A stretch of DNA of 64,000 nt from Acanthochromis polyacanthus. Lineage: Eukaryota; Chordata; Actinopteri; Pomacentridae. The stretch lies in NCBI RefSeq assembly GCF_021347895.1, contig NC_067123.1, positions 4,046,149-4,110,148 on the forward strand. Reading direction: 5' to 3'. Below, piece after piece: positions 24,583 through 35,240 of this stretch; the first letter of the stretch is position 1; the number at the start of each line of letters is the position of its first letter. The notes below the pieces were generated by a model. The model was not told the DNA's origin and made no database searches. It saw only the letters and a program-made list of their open reading frames with translations. The position numbers were made by a program, and so were the translations under genes.

Positions 24583-24730
24583 GTAAGACCCGAAACTGTG
24601 TTGTTTTTAACATTAGTTAGCATATGTTGGAGATGATACTACTTTAACGTTGTAGCTACTGCAGGCTTAACATATTGAGACGAGCTGGAGGATTTATTAT
24701 TTACCTTGTGAATAACCGAATGTCTCGGTC

Positions 24731-25911
24731 TTAGTGGGCAAAGCGATGGATGCCAAACCGCTGCCTCAATGTCATCCTCAACATGTCTTCCCTCAAGTGC
24801 TTGATCTCCTCTCTGAGTGATTTATTTTCCTCCAGAGCAAGATCAACCACTGCAGAATCTGGGAGAGAGGCGTAGTCATGGTGACCGGCAGAGTTTACGC
24901 TCGCTGCTGCCTCCTCCGGTGCATCCTCGGGCTCCGAGTCCACCGCCGCTACCGCCGGTCGCTCTGTTCTCTGCCAAACCCCCGGTCTTTGTGGGGGTGA
25001 TAAAAAAGAGTTCCATTCAAACAGCGAGGGCACAACTCCTTTCTTCAAGAGCCGCCGCCCTGCTGTGTCACAGAAATCATCCGGAGTAAAAGTTAAAGGA
25101 AGGTTAAAGACTTACCTTTTTAATCAGGCTTTTAACTGATCTTTTAAGCCTTCTTATATTCTGATGTTCTTATCATTCCTTATTTATCATCTTATGTATG
25201 TTACGGTTTTTACTTCCCATTATTTAGTTATTACCACATTTATTTATATGTTTATTTTATTTCTTTCAACTCCAGTGTTTCCTCAGGGGGGTCCTCCACA
25301 CTGGGGGCTGTGTCTGGTCTGCTGCTGGGGGTGTTGTCCTCGAGTCTCCTCGGCTCGGCTAGTTGGGGGGCTCCCTACCTCGGTGTGGGGTCCCTGTGTC
25401 TGTCGTGGTCGGGGAGTCTGGGTGCCGGCGCCTTCGGCGGGCATGGCCTGGAGCTCCTCCCGGTGTGGACGGCCCCAATGGAGGCATTTTCCACAATCAT
25501 CAGTGCCACGCCATGTCTTCCTATAGCCATTGGTGAGAGTGTGTGTGTGTGTGTGTGCAGTTGTGTGCCTATATGGAGGGAGGGCGGGATGGGTATTCTT
25601 ATTTTTAATGTTTTTAAATGTTGTACAGCACTTTGCGCTGCTTTTTTTGTATGAAAAGTGCTTCATAAATAAAGTTTGATTTGATTTGATTTAAAATGCC
25701 GGCTGCAAACCCGGGTACGGTCGGTGATCGTGAAGTTGTCCCGGCGAATAGCAACTTTCCACTTTCTTCTCGTCTCGGGATCAGCAGGCACAGAGTGAAA
25801 ACTGAGAACAGAATTATATCGACTGGATGCCTGACACAGCGGAACAGAACAATGCTCCGCTGAAGTACTATTTACCACTCGCTGCAGTTTGATTTTTTCG
25901 CACTTCGCCAT
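24731..25911 (-). pseudogene. THAP-domain transposase N-terminal part, split by a LINE
   Basis: Reading from 25911, the frame gives a THAP zinc finger: CSVPLC, then FHSVPADPETRRKWK and VCSRHF, the C-x4-C ... C-x2-H pattern. After codon HF it is interrupted by a 600-bp insertion (25092-25691). When the insertion and one copy of its 5-bp target duplication are ignored, the frame resumes as TPDDF ... LLKKGVVPSLFEWN. An acidic linker and a coiled coil follow (EENKSLREEIKHLREDML, RQRFGIHRFA), with a stop at 24731-24733. The DDE catalytic part is missing. Confidence 0.75.
25092..25691 (+). mobile_element. LINE 3'-end fragment (CR1/L2-like tail)
   Basis: A 600-bp insertion flanked by the 5-bp duplication taaaa (25087-25091 and 25692-25696). 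The 3' end has 'gcttcataaataaagtttga' followed by a (TTTGA)-type tail, common at the ends of fish non-LTR elements. A GT microsatellite lies near 25537. It interrupts the THAP exon cleanly. The open frames inside it are not conserved proteins. Confidence 0.75.
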
Positions 25912-25992
25912 TTTAAACGAGTGACAGGAAGTGGTTACGCTGTTTGAGAATCTAGCGGAAGTATGTCAGTCTAGGTCGGGCATCTACCCTAT

Positions 25993-26215
25993 TGTCTAAA
26001 AAGACTAAAGATTTGCCCAAAATGACTAAAAAATTGTTCAAAATGACTGAGAATTGTCTAAAATGACTAAAAATTGGTCCAAAATGACTAAGAATTGGTT
26101 CAAAATTACTCAAATGTTTCCAAAATGACAAAAAAAAATGTCCAAATTGACTCAAAAATGACTTGAAAGTTGTCCAAAATTACTTTAACAATGATTTAAA
26201 ATGACTCCAATTTGG
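25993..26215. repeat. Degenerate minisatellite, right part
   Basis: Continuation of the 24045-24338 array, with the same 'caaaatgactaaaaattg' units. Confidence 0.7.
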
Positions 26216-26221
26216 TTGGAA

Positions 26222-26315
26222 ATTGCTGAGTTAGTGGCAAAGAAATGGTTCAGTCAGGCAAGAATGAAGGTTCGAGTCTGGTCTCCCCAAAGTCCTGACT
26301 TAAACCCATCAAGTG
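26222..26315 (+). pseudogene. Tiny Tc1/mariner transposase remnant
   Basis: The sequence reads WSPQSPDLNP at about 26279-26309, the block that carries the last catalytic residue in Tc1 enzymes, preceded by a degraded neighbour. Nothing else of the gene remains. Confidence 0.45.
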
Positions 26316-26644
26316 AATCAAGATATTGATACTGATGTCAAGATGTGAGTAAATTTGAAGGTAATAGGAGTGTTAATGTTAAGGTGAGAGTAAATATCAC
26401 CCCCGTACCATAGAACAGTCACACATTTTAATCTTCATCAGCTGAGGCAGCCTTCGGACTTCAATCAACTCAAGGTGTTTTTTTTATTAGTTAAAATCTG
26501 TTTCTTTACAAGGATATTCAACAAGTTCAAGGCTATATTTAGAATTTCGGACACGGGTTTACTATTTCCCTTCATTGCTGTGCGTCATCATTCGGTTGAC
26601 TGAAGCTTCATGGTTGCTAAAAGAGATGCGTCGAAGAACAAGAG

Positions 26645-26654
26645 TTTATTTATT
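26645..26654 (-). terminator. Poly(A) signals of gene A
   Basis: Two overlapping AATAAA hexamers (minus strand) lie just downstream of the gene A stop codon at 26680-26682. Confidence 0.6.
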
Positions 26655-26679
26655 CGTCCTTGAGGTGAGTTTTTGGTTC

Positions 26680-29432
26680 TCACTGGCAGAGCTGGTGGAA
26701 CAACAACAACAGCACCACAGGAAACAACGCCGAGGCTCTCACCGCCGAGACGCCACCTTTTGTAGTAGCAGCCATCGGTACAGTGGTTGCATTGACAGGT
26801 ACATTGCCGGCTGGGTTGACAGTGGTTGCGTTGACAGTGACATTGCCGGCTGGGTTGACAGTGGTTGCGTTGACAGTGACATTGCCGGCTGGGTTGACAG
26901 TGGTTGCGTTGACAGTGACATTGCCGGCTGGGTTGACAGTGGTTGCGTTGACAGTGACATTGCCGGCTGGGTTGACAGTGGTTGCGTTGACAGTGACATT
27001 GCCGGCTGGGTTGACAGTGGTTGCGTTGACAGTGACATTGCCGGCTGGGTTGGCAGTGGTTGCGTTGACAGTGACATTGCCGGCTGGGTTGGCAGTGGTT
27101 GCGTTGACAGTGACATTGCCGGCTGGGTTGACAGTGGTTGCGTTGACAGTGACATTGCCGGCTGGGTTGACAGTGGTTGCGTTGACAGTGACATTGCCGG
27201 CTGGGTTGACAGTGGTTGCGTTGACAGTGACATTGCCGGCTGGGTTGGCAGTGGTTGCGTTGACAGTGACATTGCCGGCTGGGTTGACAGTGGTTGCGTT
27301 GACAGTGACATTGCCGGCTGGGTTGGCAGTGGTTGCGTTGACAGTGACATTGCCGGCTGGGTTGACAGTGGTTGCGTTGACAGTGACATTGCCGGCTGGG
27401 TTGACAGTGGTTGCGTTTACAGTGACATTGCCGGCTGGGTTGGCAGTGGTTGCGTTGACAGTGACATTGCCGGCTGGGTTGACAGTGGTTGCGTTGACAG
27501 TGACATTGCCGGCTGGGTTGGCAGTGGTTGCGTTGACAGTGACATTGCCGACTGGGTTGACAGTGGTTGCGTTGACAGTGACATTGCCGGCTGGGTTGAC
27601 AGTGGTTGCGTTGACAGTGACATTGCCGGCTGGGTTGGCAGTGGTTGTGTTGACAGTGACATTGCCGGCTGGGTTGACAGTGGTTGTGTTGACAGTGACA
27701 TTGCCGGCTGGGTTGACAGTGGTTGCGTTGACAGTGACATTGCCGGCTGGGTTGGCAGTGGTTGCGTTGACAGTGACATTGCCGGCTGGGTTGACAGTGG
27801 TTGTGTTGACAGTGACATTGCCGGCTGGGTTGACAGTGGTTGCGTTGACAGTGACATTGCCGGCTGGGTTGGCAGTGGTTGCGTTGACAGTGACATTGCC
27901 GGCTGGGTTGACAGTGGTTGCGTTGACAGTGACATTGCCAGCTGGGTTGACAGTTGTGTTTGCCGGTCTGGTGGTCGAATCTGCGATTGCAGTCTATCAG
28001 AGTCGCGGTCGTTCCGGACACAGTTGATCAGAAAAAGAACAAAAAACAATAATTTCAGTGAGTATTCAGAAGCAGTAGCGTCTGTTCCAACAACATTCCT
28101 GCTTTCTGTCTCGATAGTTGTTTCTCATGATTTGTTTCAGTCACTACCAGGATAACTGTTGGTGGGTCTTTCCAGAATTGGAGGACATTTGGGCTTCAAA
28201 ATGCTTATAAATAAATTTTCTCTTTTCCAGTTTTCTGTTCCACATTGATCAATAATAGGTATTCATTGACTCAGCTTCCATATCAATGGTAGCATTTTTA
28301 TTCCATGTTTTCTGTGTTTGCTAACCCTACTCTAATCCATGCTAATGTGATCTTTTTCTCAGCAGTAGAAGCTAGATATTTAGCTAGCTGTTACTGCTGA
28401 CCAAGAGGACAAACTGACTGATGGAAAACAGTCCAAAGAATGAGTCTGATCCTGATAATATGAGGTAGAGTGAGACTTCCAATCAAGGCTGACAATGGAT
28501 GAAAAGATTCTTTAGGAAAACTGTTTGAAGACGTAAACGACAACGACACAAAACGACTAAAACAAGACACAAGGTTATGTTAACATGTTGTGGGACACAT
28601 GTTCCATGTATAATAATTATCTAAAATATTATGTTGATTAAAAAAATGTTCCCACAATTATAGGAGACGTCAGTGAAAAGAATGTTACCAAAAAGAGATT
28701 CAATTTGGTCATCTAGGGGGGTGGGGCAAGAGAAAGATTGCATTTTAGAGGGACCTCCAGACTTATTTGATATTTTAAAAAATACTTTCAAATTAATCCG
28801 AAACTATTCGAAACGCTTCCAAATCTACTTAAAATTTCCCCAAAACACATCCAATTGTCCTAAATGCCTTGAAATGTTTCCATTTTGAACTGATACTTGT
28901 TTTAAATGACTTTGTTCTGAACTATTCAAAATTCATCCAAAATGACTCAAATGCATCTAAATACATGTAAAATGAGTCACAAATAGTCCAAAATGACTTG
29001 AAACTCGCTCAAATCTGCTTAAAATTGATCGCAAACCCATCCAGTTGTCCAAAATCCCTTGAAATATTTTTATTTTGAGTTGATACATATTTCAAGTGAC
29101 TTGAAATTTATCCTAAATAACTCCAATTTCATCCAAGGGATTCAAAATTCATCTAATCTAAGTGCATGTGAAATGAGTCGAAATTAGATCCAAATGACTT
29201 GAACCATTTAGAATTTGTCCAAAATTCATCCAGTTGTCCAAAATACCGTGATATATTTCTTTTCTGAGCTGATACTTGATCCAAATGACTTGAAATTTGT
29301 CCTAAATAACTCCAAATTCATCCAAAATGATTAAAACTTGTCTGAAATACATGGGAAATTAGTTAAATTAGTCAATTAGTTAAATGATTGAAAAGCCATC
29401 CAAATCTACTTAGAATTAGTCCAAAACATTGC

Positions 29433-29488
<56 letters not shown>

Positions 29489-30520
29489 ATATACCGGGCT
29501 TTGCAAAAGTTCTGTTACACTCGGTTTCATGATCTTTAGAGAAGTTTACATGTCGGAGTGAAAAATTCCATTAAACAAACTGAAAGTTCTCCCTTATAGG
29601 CAGGTGTCATTAATACAAATTTGTTCTCCGTTGAAGTTGTATCAAGATAGAAGTCAAAAGAGTTGAGATATCTGCTCTCCTTTGTGCTGGCCACAACAGG
29701 TCTGACAAAGCCAACCAGCTGAACATCAGCCGGATGACCGTCCACAGAGTCTTTCAGGTCTTCATCATGGTGAAGACCTGAAAGATCTTCACCATTCTTG
29801 AGCCTCTCCGCAACTCTGTGGACGGTCATCCAGCTGATGTTCAGCACAAAGGAGAGCAGATATCTCAACTCTTTTGACTTCTATCTTGATACAACTTCAA
29901 CGGAGAACAATTTGTATTAATGACACCTGCCTATAAGGTAGAACTTTCAGTTTGTTTAAAGGAATTTTTCACTCCGACATGTAAACGTCTCTAAAGATCA
30001 TGAAACCGTGTAACAGAACTTTTGCAAAGCCCGGTAAGCCCAGGACAATCAGGACAAGTACATTTACACAACAACTGCATATTTTAGTATTTTGTACATG
30101 GATTATTTGAATTTGAATTTGATGTCCAATTGTGGAATGACCCACATGGTAATTTTCATCTGTACTTCTAGTGTTACCACAGTATAATCAGCAAATAGTT
30201 TTGAAAGCTTCTTGAGCTATCGTGGGTGTTTGCTTTTTAAAGCAAAAAATGTCAAACAGTCATGCATAGACAATTCCAGCAGTATACTGAATCGGAATCA
30301 TCACTATTAGAAGAGAATATAATAATAAATAACACCTTCTGGCCTCTTAAAATCTATTAAACCACAAAAGAAAACTTTCAGGACAGTTACATATTGAGTA
30401 ATTAATTGATTAAATTCACACAGAGCATCTCTAGTACGGTCATTTTAAGAGATAATGATCAGGTACCTGTGTGAATGCCACCAGAGCTACAGTAAAAACT
30501 CCCAAAGCCGAGGTCTTCAT
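26680..30520 (-). CDS. Gene A: repetitive N-glycosylated GPI-anchored surface protein
   Basis: Two exons. Exon 1 (30520-30467, 18 codons) is a signal peptide, MKTSALGVFTVALVAFTQ, ending at a GT donor in phase 0. Exon 2 (27993-26680) follows a phase-0 acceptor ('ctctgatag') and codes 437 residues without a break, for a total of 455. It opens TAIADSTTRPANT, then carries 30 copies of a 13-residue unit, TVNPAGNVTVNAT, and ends TKGGVSAVRAS, ALFPVVLLLFHQLCQ, stop. The polar segment followed by a hydrophobic C-terminus is a GPI-attachment signal. Each unit holds two N-glycosylation sequons (NVT and NAT or NTT), about 60 in all. Unit variants (V to A, A to T, A to V) never destroy a sequon or create a stop, which argues for selection in this frame. 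AATAAA follows 26-35 bp after the stop. The function is unknown. The acceptor is weakly supported, so the exact junction may differ. Confidence 0.75.
26780..27955 (-). repeat. 39-bp coding minisatellite, 30 copies
   Basis: The unit length is exactly 13 codons, so the array stays open in all the alternative frames examined on both strands. The third minus-strand frame (codons starting at coordinates divisible by 3) is the one continuous with the gene A tail. Later units form a higher-order pattern of two V-type and one A-type unit (117 bp), seen three times toward the right. Confidence 0.95.
28165..28605. repeat. Segmental duplication, copy in gene A intron
   Basis: Nearly colinear with 36150-36650: 'ggaggacatttgggctt', 'attgatcaataataggtatt', 'gctagatatttagctagctg' and more. 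Further shared blocks continue at 28606-28790 (with 43092-43310), 30055-30150 (with 43380-43470) and 32330-32545 (with 43780-43960). Confidence 0.85.
28770..29430. repeat. Degenerate tandem array in gene A intron
   Basis: Loose repeats of 'tccaaaatgacttgaaa' and 'catccagttgtccaaaat' type sequence. A longer period of about 225 bp is visible ('catccagttgtccaaaat' near 29038 and 29227). Non-coding. Confidence 0.55.
29435..29492. repeat. (TA)n(TG)n microsatellite
   Basis: A TA run followed by a TG run that abuts the mariner-like foldback element. Confidence 0.9.
29494..30034. mobile_element. Tc1/mariner-type foldback MITE, 541 bp
   Basis: Nearly the whole element is an inverted repeat (arms of about 260 bp, axis near 29765). 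It begins 'ccgggctttgcaaaag', ends 'cttttgcaaagcccgg', and is flanked by TA dinucleotides. Inside each arm is a helix-turn-helix-like coding scrap (MTVHRVAERLKNG), the N-terminal part of a mariner-like transposase. It is non-autonomous and lies in the gene A intron. Confidence 0.8.
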
Positions 30521-30628
30521 GATGGATGCAGAGATAAAACCGTACACGAGTTTTCTGTGACACTTCTCCTGTTGCGTTCGGCCAACTTCTGCTTCTGACA
30601 AACTAACGGGAAACTTTTTTTCTTTGGG

Positions 30629-30637
30629 CTTTTATGC
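30629..30637 (-). promoter_or_regulatory. TATA-like box of gene A
   Basis: CATAAAAGC on the minus strand lies about 110 bp before the gene A start codon (30520). Confidence 0.5.
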
Positions 30638-30854
30638 CAAAGCATCTCATTTCAGGAGGTAGGCGTGAGATCCTGGATCTGGACCCGGATCCAGGAAGCC
30701 CAATGTTGAATTAAAGCAATCAAACAGGTTCAAGTTATTTATTTATACCCGTGGGTAAATTTGTTTTGCGGTCCATGAGATTACACCGCCCATACATACA
30801 ATTTAAGAATCAAGACAAACATTTAACAATAAATGTTAAATGTTAAAGTATTAA

Positions 30855-31545
30855 AGGGGAACTTCGGATTTTTTCAAACCTGGGGTCTGTTTCCATATGT
30901 AATTTCATACATGTGAGTGATGGAGGAATGAATTTTCGACATAGCTCCAGTATTTAGCCAGGCAGGTAGCTTAGCAGCTCAGCTAGCAGCTCGGCTAGTG
31001 AAAAGCATGGGGCAGCTGGCCCCCCACGTCAAAGTCCGCCCTAACGTGCTTTTTTCCCCACACTGACCGGCTCGGATAGTCTCAATGAGTGTCCCACAAT
31101 ATACTAGAGATGAGAAGTGAACGAAAACCTCCACATTACCTGGCGATCGCTCTTTGTTGTGGTCTGTATCCAAATCTCAGGACGCTAGAAAGCAAATCTC
31201 GTTCTGAAATCGCGCGAGAGCTCGCTTAGATACAGACCACAACAAAGAGCGATCGCCAGGTAATGTGGAGGTTTTCGTTCACTTCTCATCTCTAGTATGT
31301 TGTGGGACACTCGTTGAGACTATCCGAGCCGGTCAGTGTGGGGGAAAAAAGCACGTTAGGGCGGACTTTGACGTGGGGGGGCCAGCTGCCCCATGCTTTT
31401 CGCTAGCTGAGCTGCTAGCTGAGCTACTAAGCTGCCTGCCTGGCTAAATACTGGAGCTATGTTGAAAATTAATTTCTCCATCACTCACATGTATGAAATT
31501 ACATATGGAAACAGACCCCAGGTTGAAAAAAACCGAAGTTCCCCT
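30855..31545. mobile_element. Foldback DNA element with TTAA target duplication, 691 bp
   Basis: Arms of about 320 bp are near-perfect inverted repeats around a spacer of about 60 bp (31172-31230). The ends are 'aggggaacttcgg' and 'ccgaagttcccct', flanked by TTAA at 30851-30854 and 31546-31549. TTAA is the target of piggyBac and Kolobok elements. There is no transposase. The open frames in the arms mirror each other. Confidence 0.85.
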
Positions 31546-31559
31546 TTAAAGTGCTCCAG

Positions 31560-32925
31560 ATTCTATCATCACAGCAAACACAGGCATAAAGGACATAAAA
31601 AGCATAAAAAGGGGGACACGTACACACATACAGAGTTTTTATGGTGCTGGTCAGTCATTGCCTCTTTCTGGGAAGTATGAATTATAACCACTTCCCTTTC
31701 TGCAACACTGCTCAGATATGTGGCTGTTTTATGAAGTCAACGTGATGGAGAATGTTCTGTTGGAATGAGAAGTCGATAATTGGAGTAATTTGCAACCTTT
31801 AAAGCACAAACTTCCTTCTGAGCTTGCATGAACACACTGACCTGTACAACTGAGCTCCATGGATTGAAAGAGTTGTATTTTAGTCAGAAATGGAGAATTA
31901 TTCACCCCGTTCTGGTGGATAATTGACAGCATGACAAACACATATGAGACAATGTAATTTCCTTTAACGGGACAATTGGTTCTGCAGAGCCAAGGTCAAA
32001 GATTTTACGGCCGAGTTGTGGCTCAGTAGAGTTTTATGACTTTTCAGTGTGCTTTGGCAGATTTTTTATTCTTTTTTTGACCTTTATTTATGCAGGTACT
32101 CTCACTGAGACACTGGATCTCATTCTTAAGAGCCCTCCAATAACAACAAAACAGTGTTGAGCCACTGACAAACAACACCATGGGACCAGAGCTCGACAAT
32201 ACAACAAAATGATGGCTCTGGTGAAGTCCTAGCTGACTCACTCCTTTATAATGCACATTTATTCTAAGTTTATCTTCCGATAATACAGTCAACATTTGCG
32301 TTCTTCCAACCTGAAGAATGTCTAAACATATCTGAGTCTTTGCTGTTTTGTAAGAGGTTAGTTGTAGTCCGTCATTTGGGTGTTTGTAGCACAACAAAAG
32401 CTTCTATCAGGTCCATTATAAGTTTAATCTCTCTTTCATTTTGTTATCACATGACACCTGGACTGATTACTGTCTGTATGTGTGGCACCAACAAAACACA
32501 CCATCGATGATTTCATGTTTCTGTCCTGTTGTTTTGGTACAGTTAGTGTTAACTTACATATTAAACATTAAAAAAAGTCCAAAACTGTAAACCAGGAGAG
32601 CCAAACTCTTCTTAGTCCAGGTTCCACATCCAGTCCAGTTTGATCTCCAGTGGACCAGTAAAACCAGTAAAACCACAGCAGAATAAAGGTAGAATTTAAT
32701 CTACCTAACCTACCAAATCTAAATAACCACAACTCCTAATGGTTCCTTTGTTTTACTGCAGTAATGTTCACATTTAAGGGATTATCTTTTTAATAAACAT
32801 TATGAACATCCTGAAATTTATGAAGAATTATCATTGTCTCAGTTTATAAGTTCCACATTACAACTTCCAGATCACAGTGTCGACAAAGACTGTGAACCAC
32901 AGAGGATTTTACTTTAAGCTCAAAA
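31560..32925. other. Region upstream of gene A, no gene seen
   Basis: This contains duplicated non-coding blocks: 31750-32050 resembles 34960-35240, and 32330-32545 resembles 43780-43960. No exon was recognised. Confidence 0.4.
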
Positions 32926-32929
32926 TGAA

Positions 32930-33215
32930 AAAGTCAGACAAAAAACAAGAAAAAAATGACAAAAATGAGACACAAAACGACAAAAACATTAAACAAACAA
33001 CAAACAAGACCAAAAACAAAAAAATTAGACAAAAAACAACAAAAACAAGACAAAATCTTACAAAAATGAGACATAAAACCACAAAAGCACTGGACACATA
33101 ACAAAAAAGACCAAAAAACAATGAAAACAAGACAAAATCTTATAAAAATGAGACACAAAATGACAAAAACATGAGACAAATGACAAAAAAAAGACAAAAA
33201 ACAACAAAAATGGAT
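32930..33215. repeat. Degenerate minisatellite
   Basis: A-rich repeats of about 20 bp such as 'caaaaatgagacacaaaacg'. It gives long spurious frames of charged or hydrophobic residues on each strand. Confidence 0.7.
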
Positions 33216-33689
33216 TCCGGGTCAAACTGATAGCATCGGTGTTCCTGAAAATCTAAACTAACAGGAGGGTTAAGGACTGATAAATGGTGAAAATAAATAA
33301 GTAAATCAATCAATCAATCAATAAATACCCCCCCCCCCAAAAAAAAAAAAAACCCTGTTAATTTACAGATTATTTCCATTTTGTTAAATTATATATAACT
33401 GGTAAAAATACAGAAAAACACACTGTAGTTAAATAGTAACTTGTTCCCTTACAATGTGTGACTGTGAAATTACAACAGTATTGAAATCAGATTAGTGTGT
33501 CATGATTTTTACATATATCTGCTGTTGTCGCATTACAATTTTACACTTCAATGACCAATTTAAAGAATTAAAAGAAGGAAATTCAGAATAATTAATAAAT
33601 ATTTGGTAATTGTGATCAGGACTGATGTTGGTTAAAATAAATTAATCAGTAAAAGTGAAAAATGATTTTAATATATAACAGCTTTAGGG

Positions 33690-34717
33690 CAGATTTTTTT
33701 TTTGGCGTGTGTGGTTTTGCTTCCCTATCTAATCGGGGTCCTCACCATCCGTTAAACACTCGCCAACACCAGTCCGCCATGCCAACAGGGGACATTTTTC
33801 TCTTCACCTCTTGGTCATGCTTTCAATCATGCCAAAAGTATGTACGAAACATTATGGGGAATATTTTTAATTTTTGCCAAAAATGGTCCATCACATGTGA
33901 GAGTCACAATATTCCTGTTCAACAGCGCCTCTATAGACCGGAGCTGGTATTACAACAACCCCCTCGCATGTTGTTCCGGTATAAACCACTTTCAGATGTG
34001 ATTACCCAGCCCGATCTCACGAGGATTCGTGAAACTGTTACGTAAATTTTTGTTTCGGTTTCGTGCGCACCAACACGATTTCGTCATGTTTTTCGTGCCG
34101 CTCACCACGAAATGCGCACCAATGTATTTTAAACGGCGGACTTTTCGTGCCACCCAGAACGTATTTCAAACGAATGTGTGTATTATATTTTTAATGTAAA
34201 ACCATGGCGAATCCAACGCTATATTTTGCATGACATCGTCCCTAAACATAACCCTAACCATAATCCTAACCATAACCTAACCATAACCTAACCATAAGCC
34301 GGTGGTACACTTACCAATTTGCATAGGAATTTCAAGAATGTCCGGCGGCCGGCGGCCGCAAACGCGATCACACAAGCAGTATACGCCGATGGACAGCTTA
34401 GATCGTCATGAATCCGCTGGTATAAACCACTTTCAGCTGTGATTACCACAGCGGGTTTCGTTGTGAGCAACACGAAAAACATTTCGTGGTGAGCGGCACG
34501 AAAAACATGACGAAATCGTGTTGGTGCGCACGAAAAAGAAACAAAAATTTACGTAACAGTTTCACGAATCCCCGTGAGACCGTGTTGGATTACCACAGCG
34601 AAAAACATTTCGTGGTGAGCGGCACGAAAAACATGACGAAATCGTGTTGGTGCGCACGAAACCGAAACTAAAACTTACGTGACAGTTTCACGAATCCCCG
34701 TGAGACCGGGTTGGTTG
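33690..34717. repeat. Older, interrupted copy of a 7-bp-TSD transposon family
   Basis: Sequence on both sides of the 34007-34587 element ('ataaaccactttcagatgtg' before, 'acagcgaaaaacatttcg' to 'gtgagaccgggttg' after) matches the interior and end of that same element. A younger copy therefore landed inside an older one. The left end of the older copy is not recognisable. Confidence 0.6.
34007..34587. mobile_element. TIR element, 581 bp, 7-bp target duplication gattacc
   Basis: Inverted ends of about 108 bp (CAGCCCGATCTCACGAGG against CAACACGGTCTCACGGGG). The flanks are gattacc at 34000-34006 and 34588-34594. The interior has telomere-like 'ccataacctaa' repeats and a GC-rich 'ggcggccggcggccgc' tract. 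No protein is encoded. A second copy in opposite orientation is at 40819-41388. Confidence 0.8.
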
Positions 34718-34959
34718 TTCACACATTCCTATATGTTTGAATGGTATGCTGCCTCAGGGAACCTTTGAGGCTATCGAGCGCTTATTTATCACCCTACTCA
34801 TTGAGGAAACCAGTCTCTTTAGACTCAGTTTGACTCTTTTTGTATCAGAATATACAGGCCTAAAGTTGAAGGGATTTCCTAACTAGCTTCAAACTTTATA
34901 TTACATTATAATTAAAGCAACACTCAGTGAGGGCTCAAATTCTGAAATACTGCTTCCCT

Positions 34960-35240
34960 TTTGCACAAATATTTCATTGTTTCATTGATTCTGTAAAGCT
35001 GATGATTGGTTTGATTTTGAACCTTCTTGTACCAAGCTAACCTCATGTAAACTCATCAGCCTGTGCAGGACTGGGTCCGATGAATTGAAGTAGTTATAAA
35101 AAAATCATAAACGGAAAATCATTCACTATGGTGGACAATTGACAGCCTGAAAATAGGTCGCTGTGTTATTTTGCCATATGATCAAACTAGTGACAGCATA
35201 TAAACTTTGCAAGTGATCAAATCTAATCAGAGTTTTATGG
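34960..35240. repeat. Copy of the region upstream of gene A
   Basis: Short aligned blocks with 31750-32050, such as 'attcac', 'ggtgga', 'aattgacagc' and 'agagttttatg' in the same order. This suggests a further partial duplicate of the gene A unit. Confidence 0.4.

Larger units (their letters stand above)
24341..25990. mobile_element. THAP-encoding DNA transposon (ISL2EU-like), 1650 bp, deleted
   Basis: Terminal inverted repeats of about 72 bp start 'agggta' and end 'taccct'. The insertion duplicated the dinucleotide AT (24339-24340 and 25991-25992). The empty site 'gactgagaattgtctaaaa' is still present in another unit of the host minisatellite near 26046, so the boundaries are firm. It holds two divergent coding fragments: a plus-strand exon next to the left end, and a minus-strand THAP exon starting near the right end. 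A 2-bp AT duplication together with THAP fits the ISL2EU group as I know it; that class assignment is inference. Confidence 0.75.

Noticed and set aside
25164..25654. ORFs inside the LINE fragment at 25092-25691
   Set aside because: Untranslated 3' end of a non-LTR element; the frames overlap on both strands without domains.
26780..27955. CRISPR-like regular repeat
   Set aside because: Units are contiguous without variable spacers, and the DNA is vertebrate. It is a coding minisatellite.
26575..28155. Plus-strand ORF of 526 codons with Gly-Trp-Val-Asp-Ser repeats, and other long frames on both strands
   Set aside because: The 39-bp unit has no stop in these frames, so they are open by arithmetic. 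They lack a signal peptide, proper ends and a GPI tail. Only the Met-less minus frame has meaningful flanks.
34240..34300. Telomere-like CCTAA repeats
   Set aside because: Short, imperfect, and part of a transposon also present at 41100-41150. Not a telomere or fusion point.
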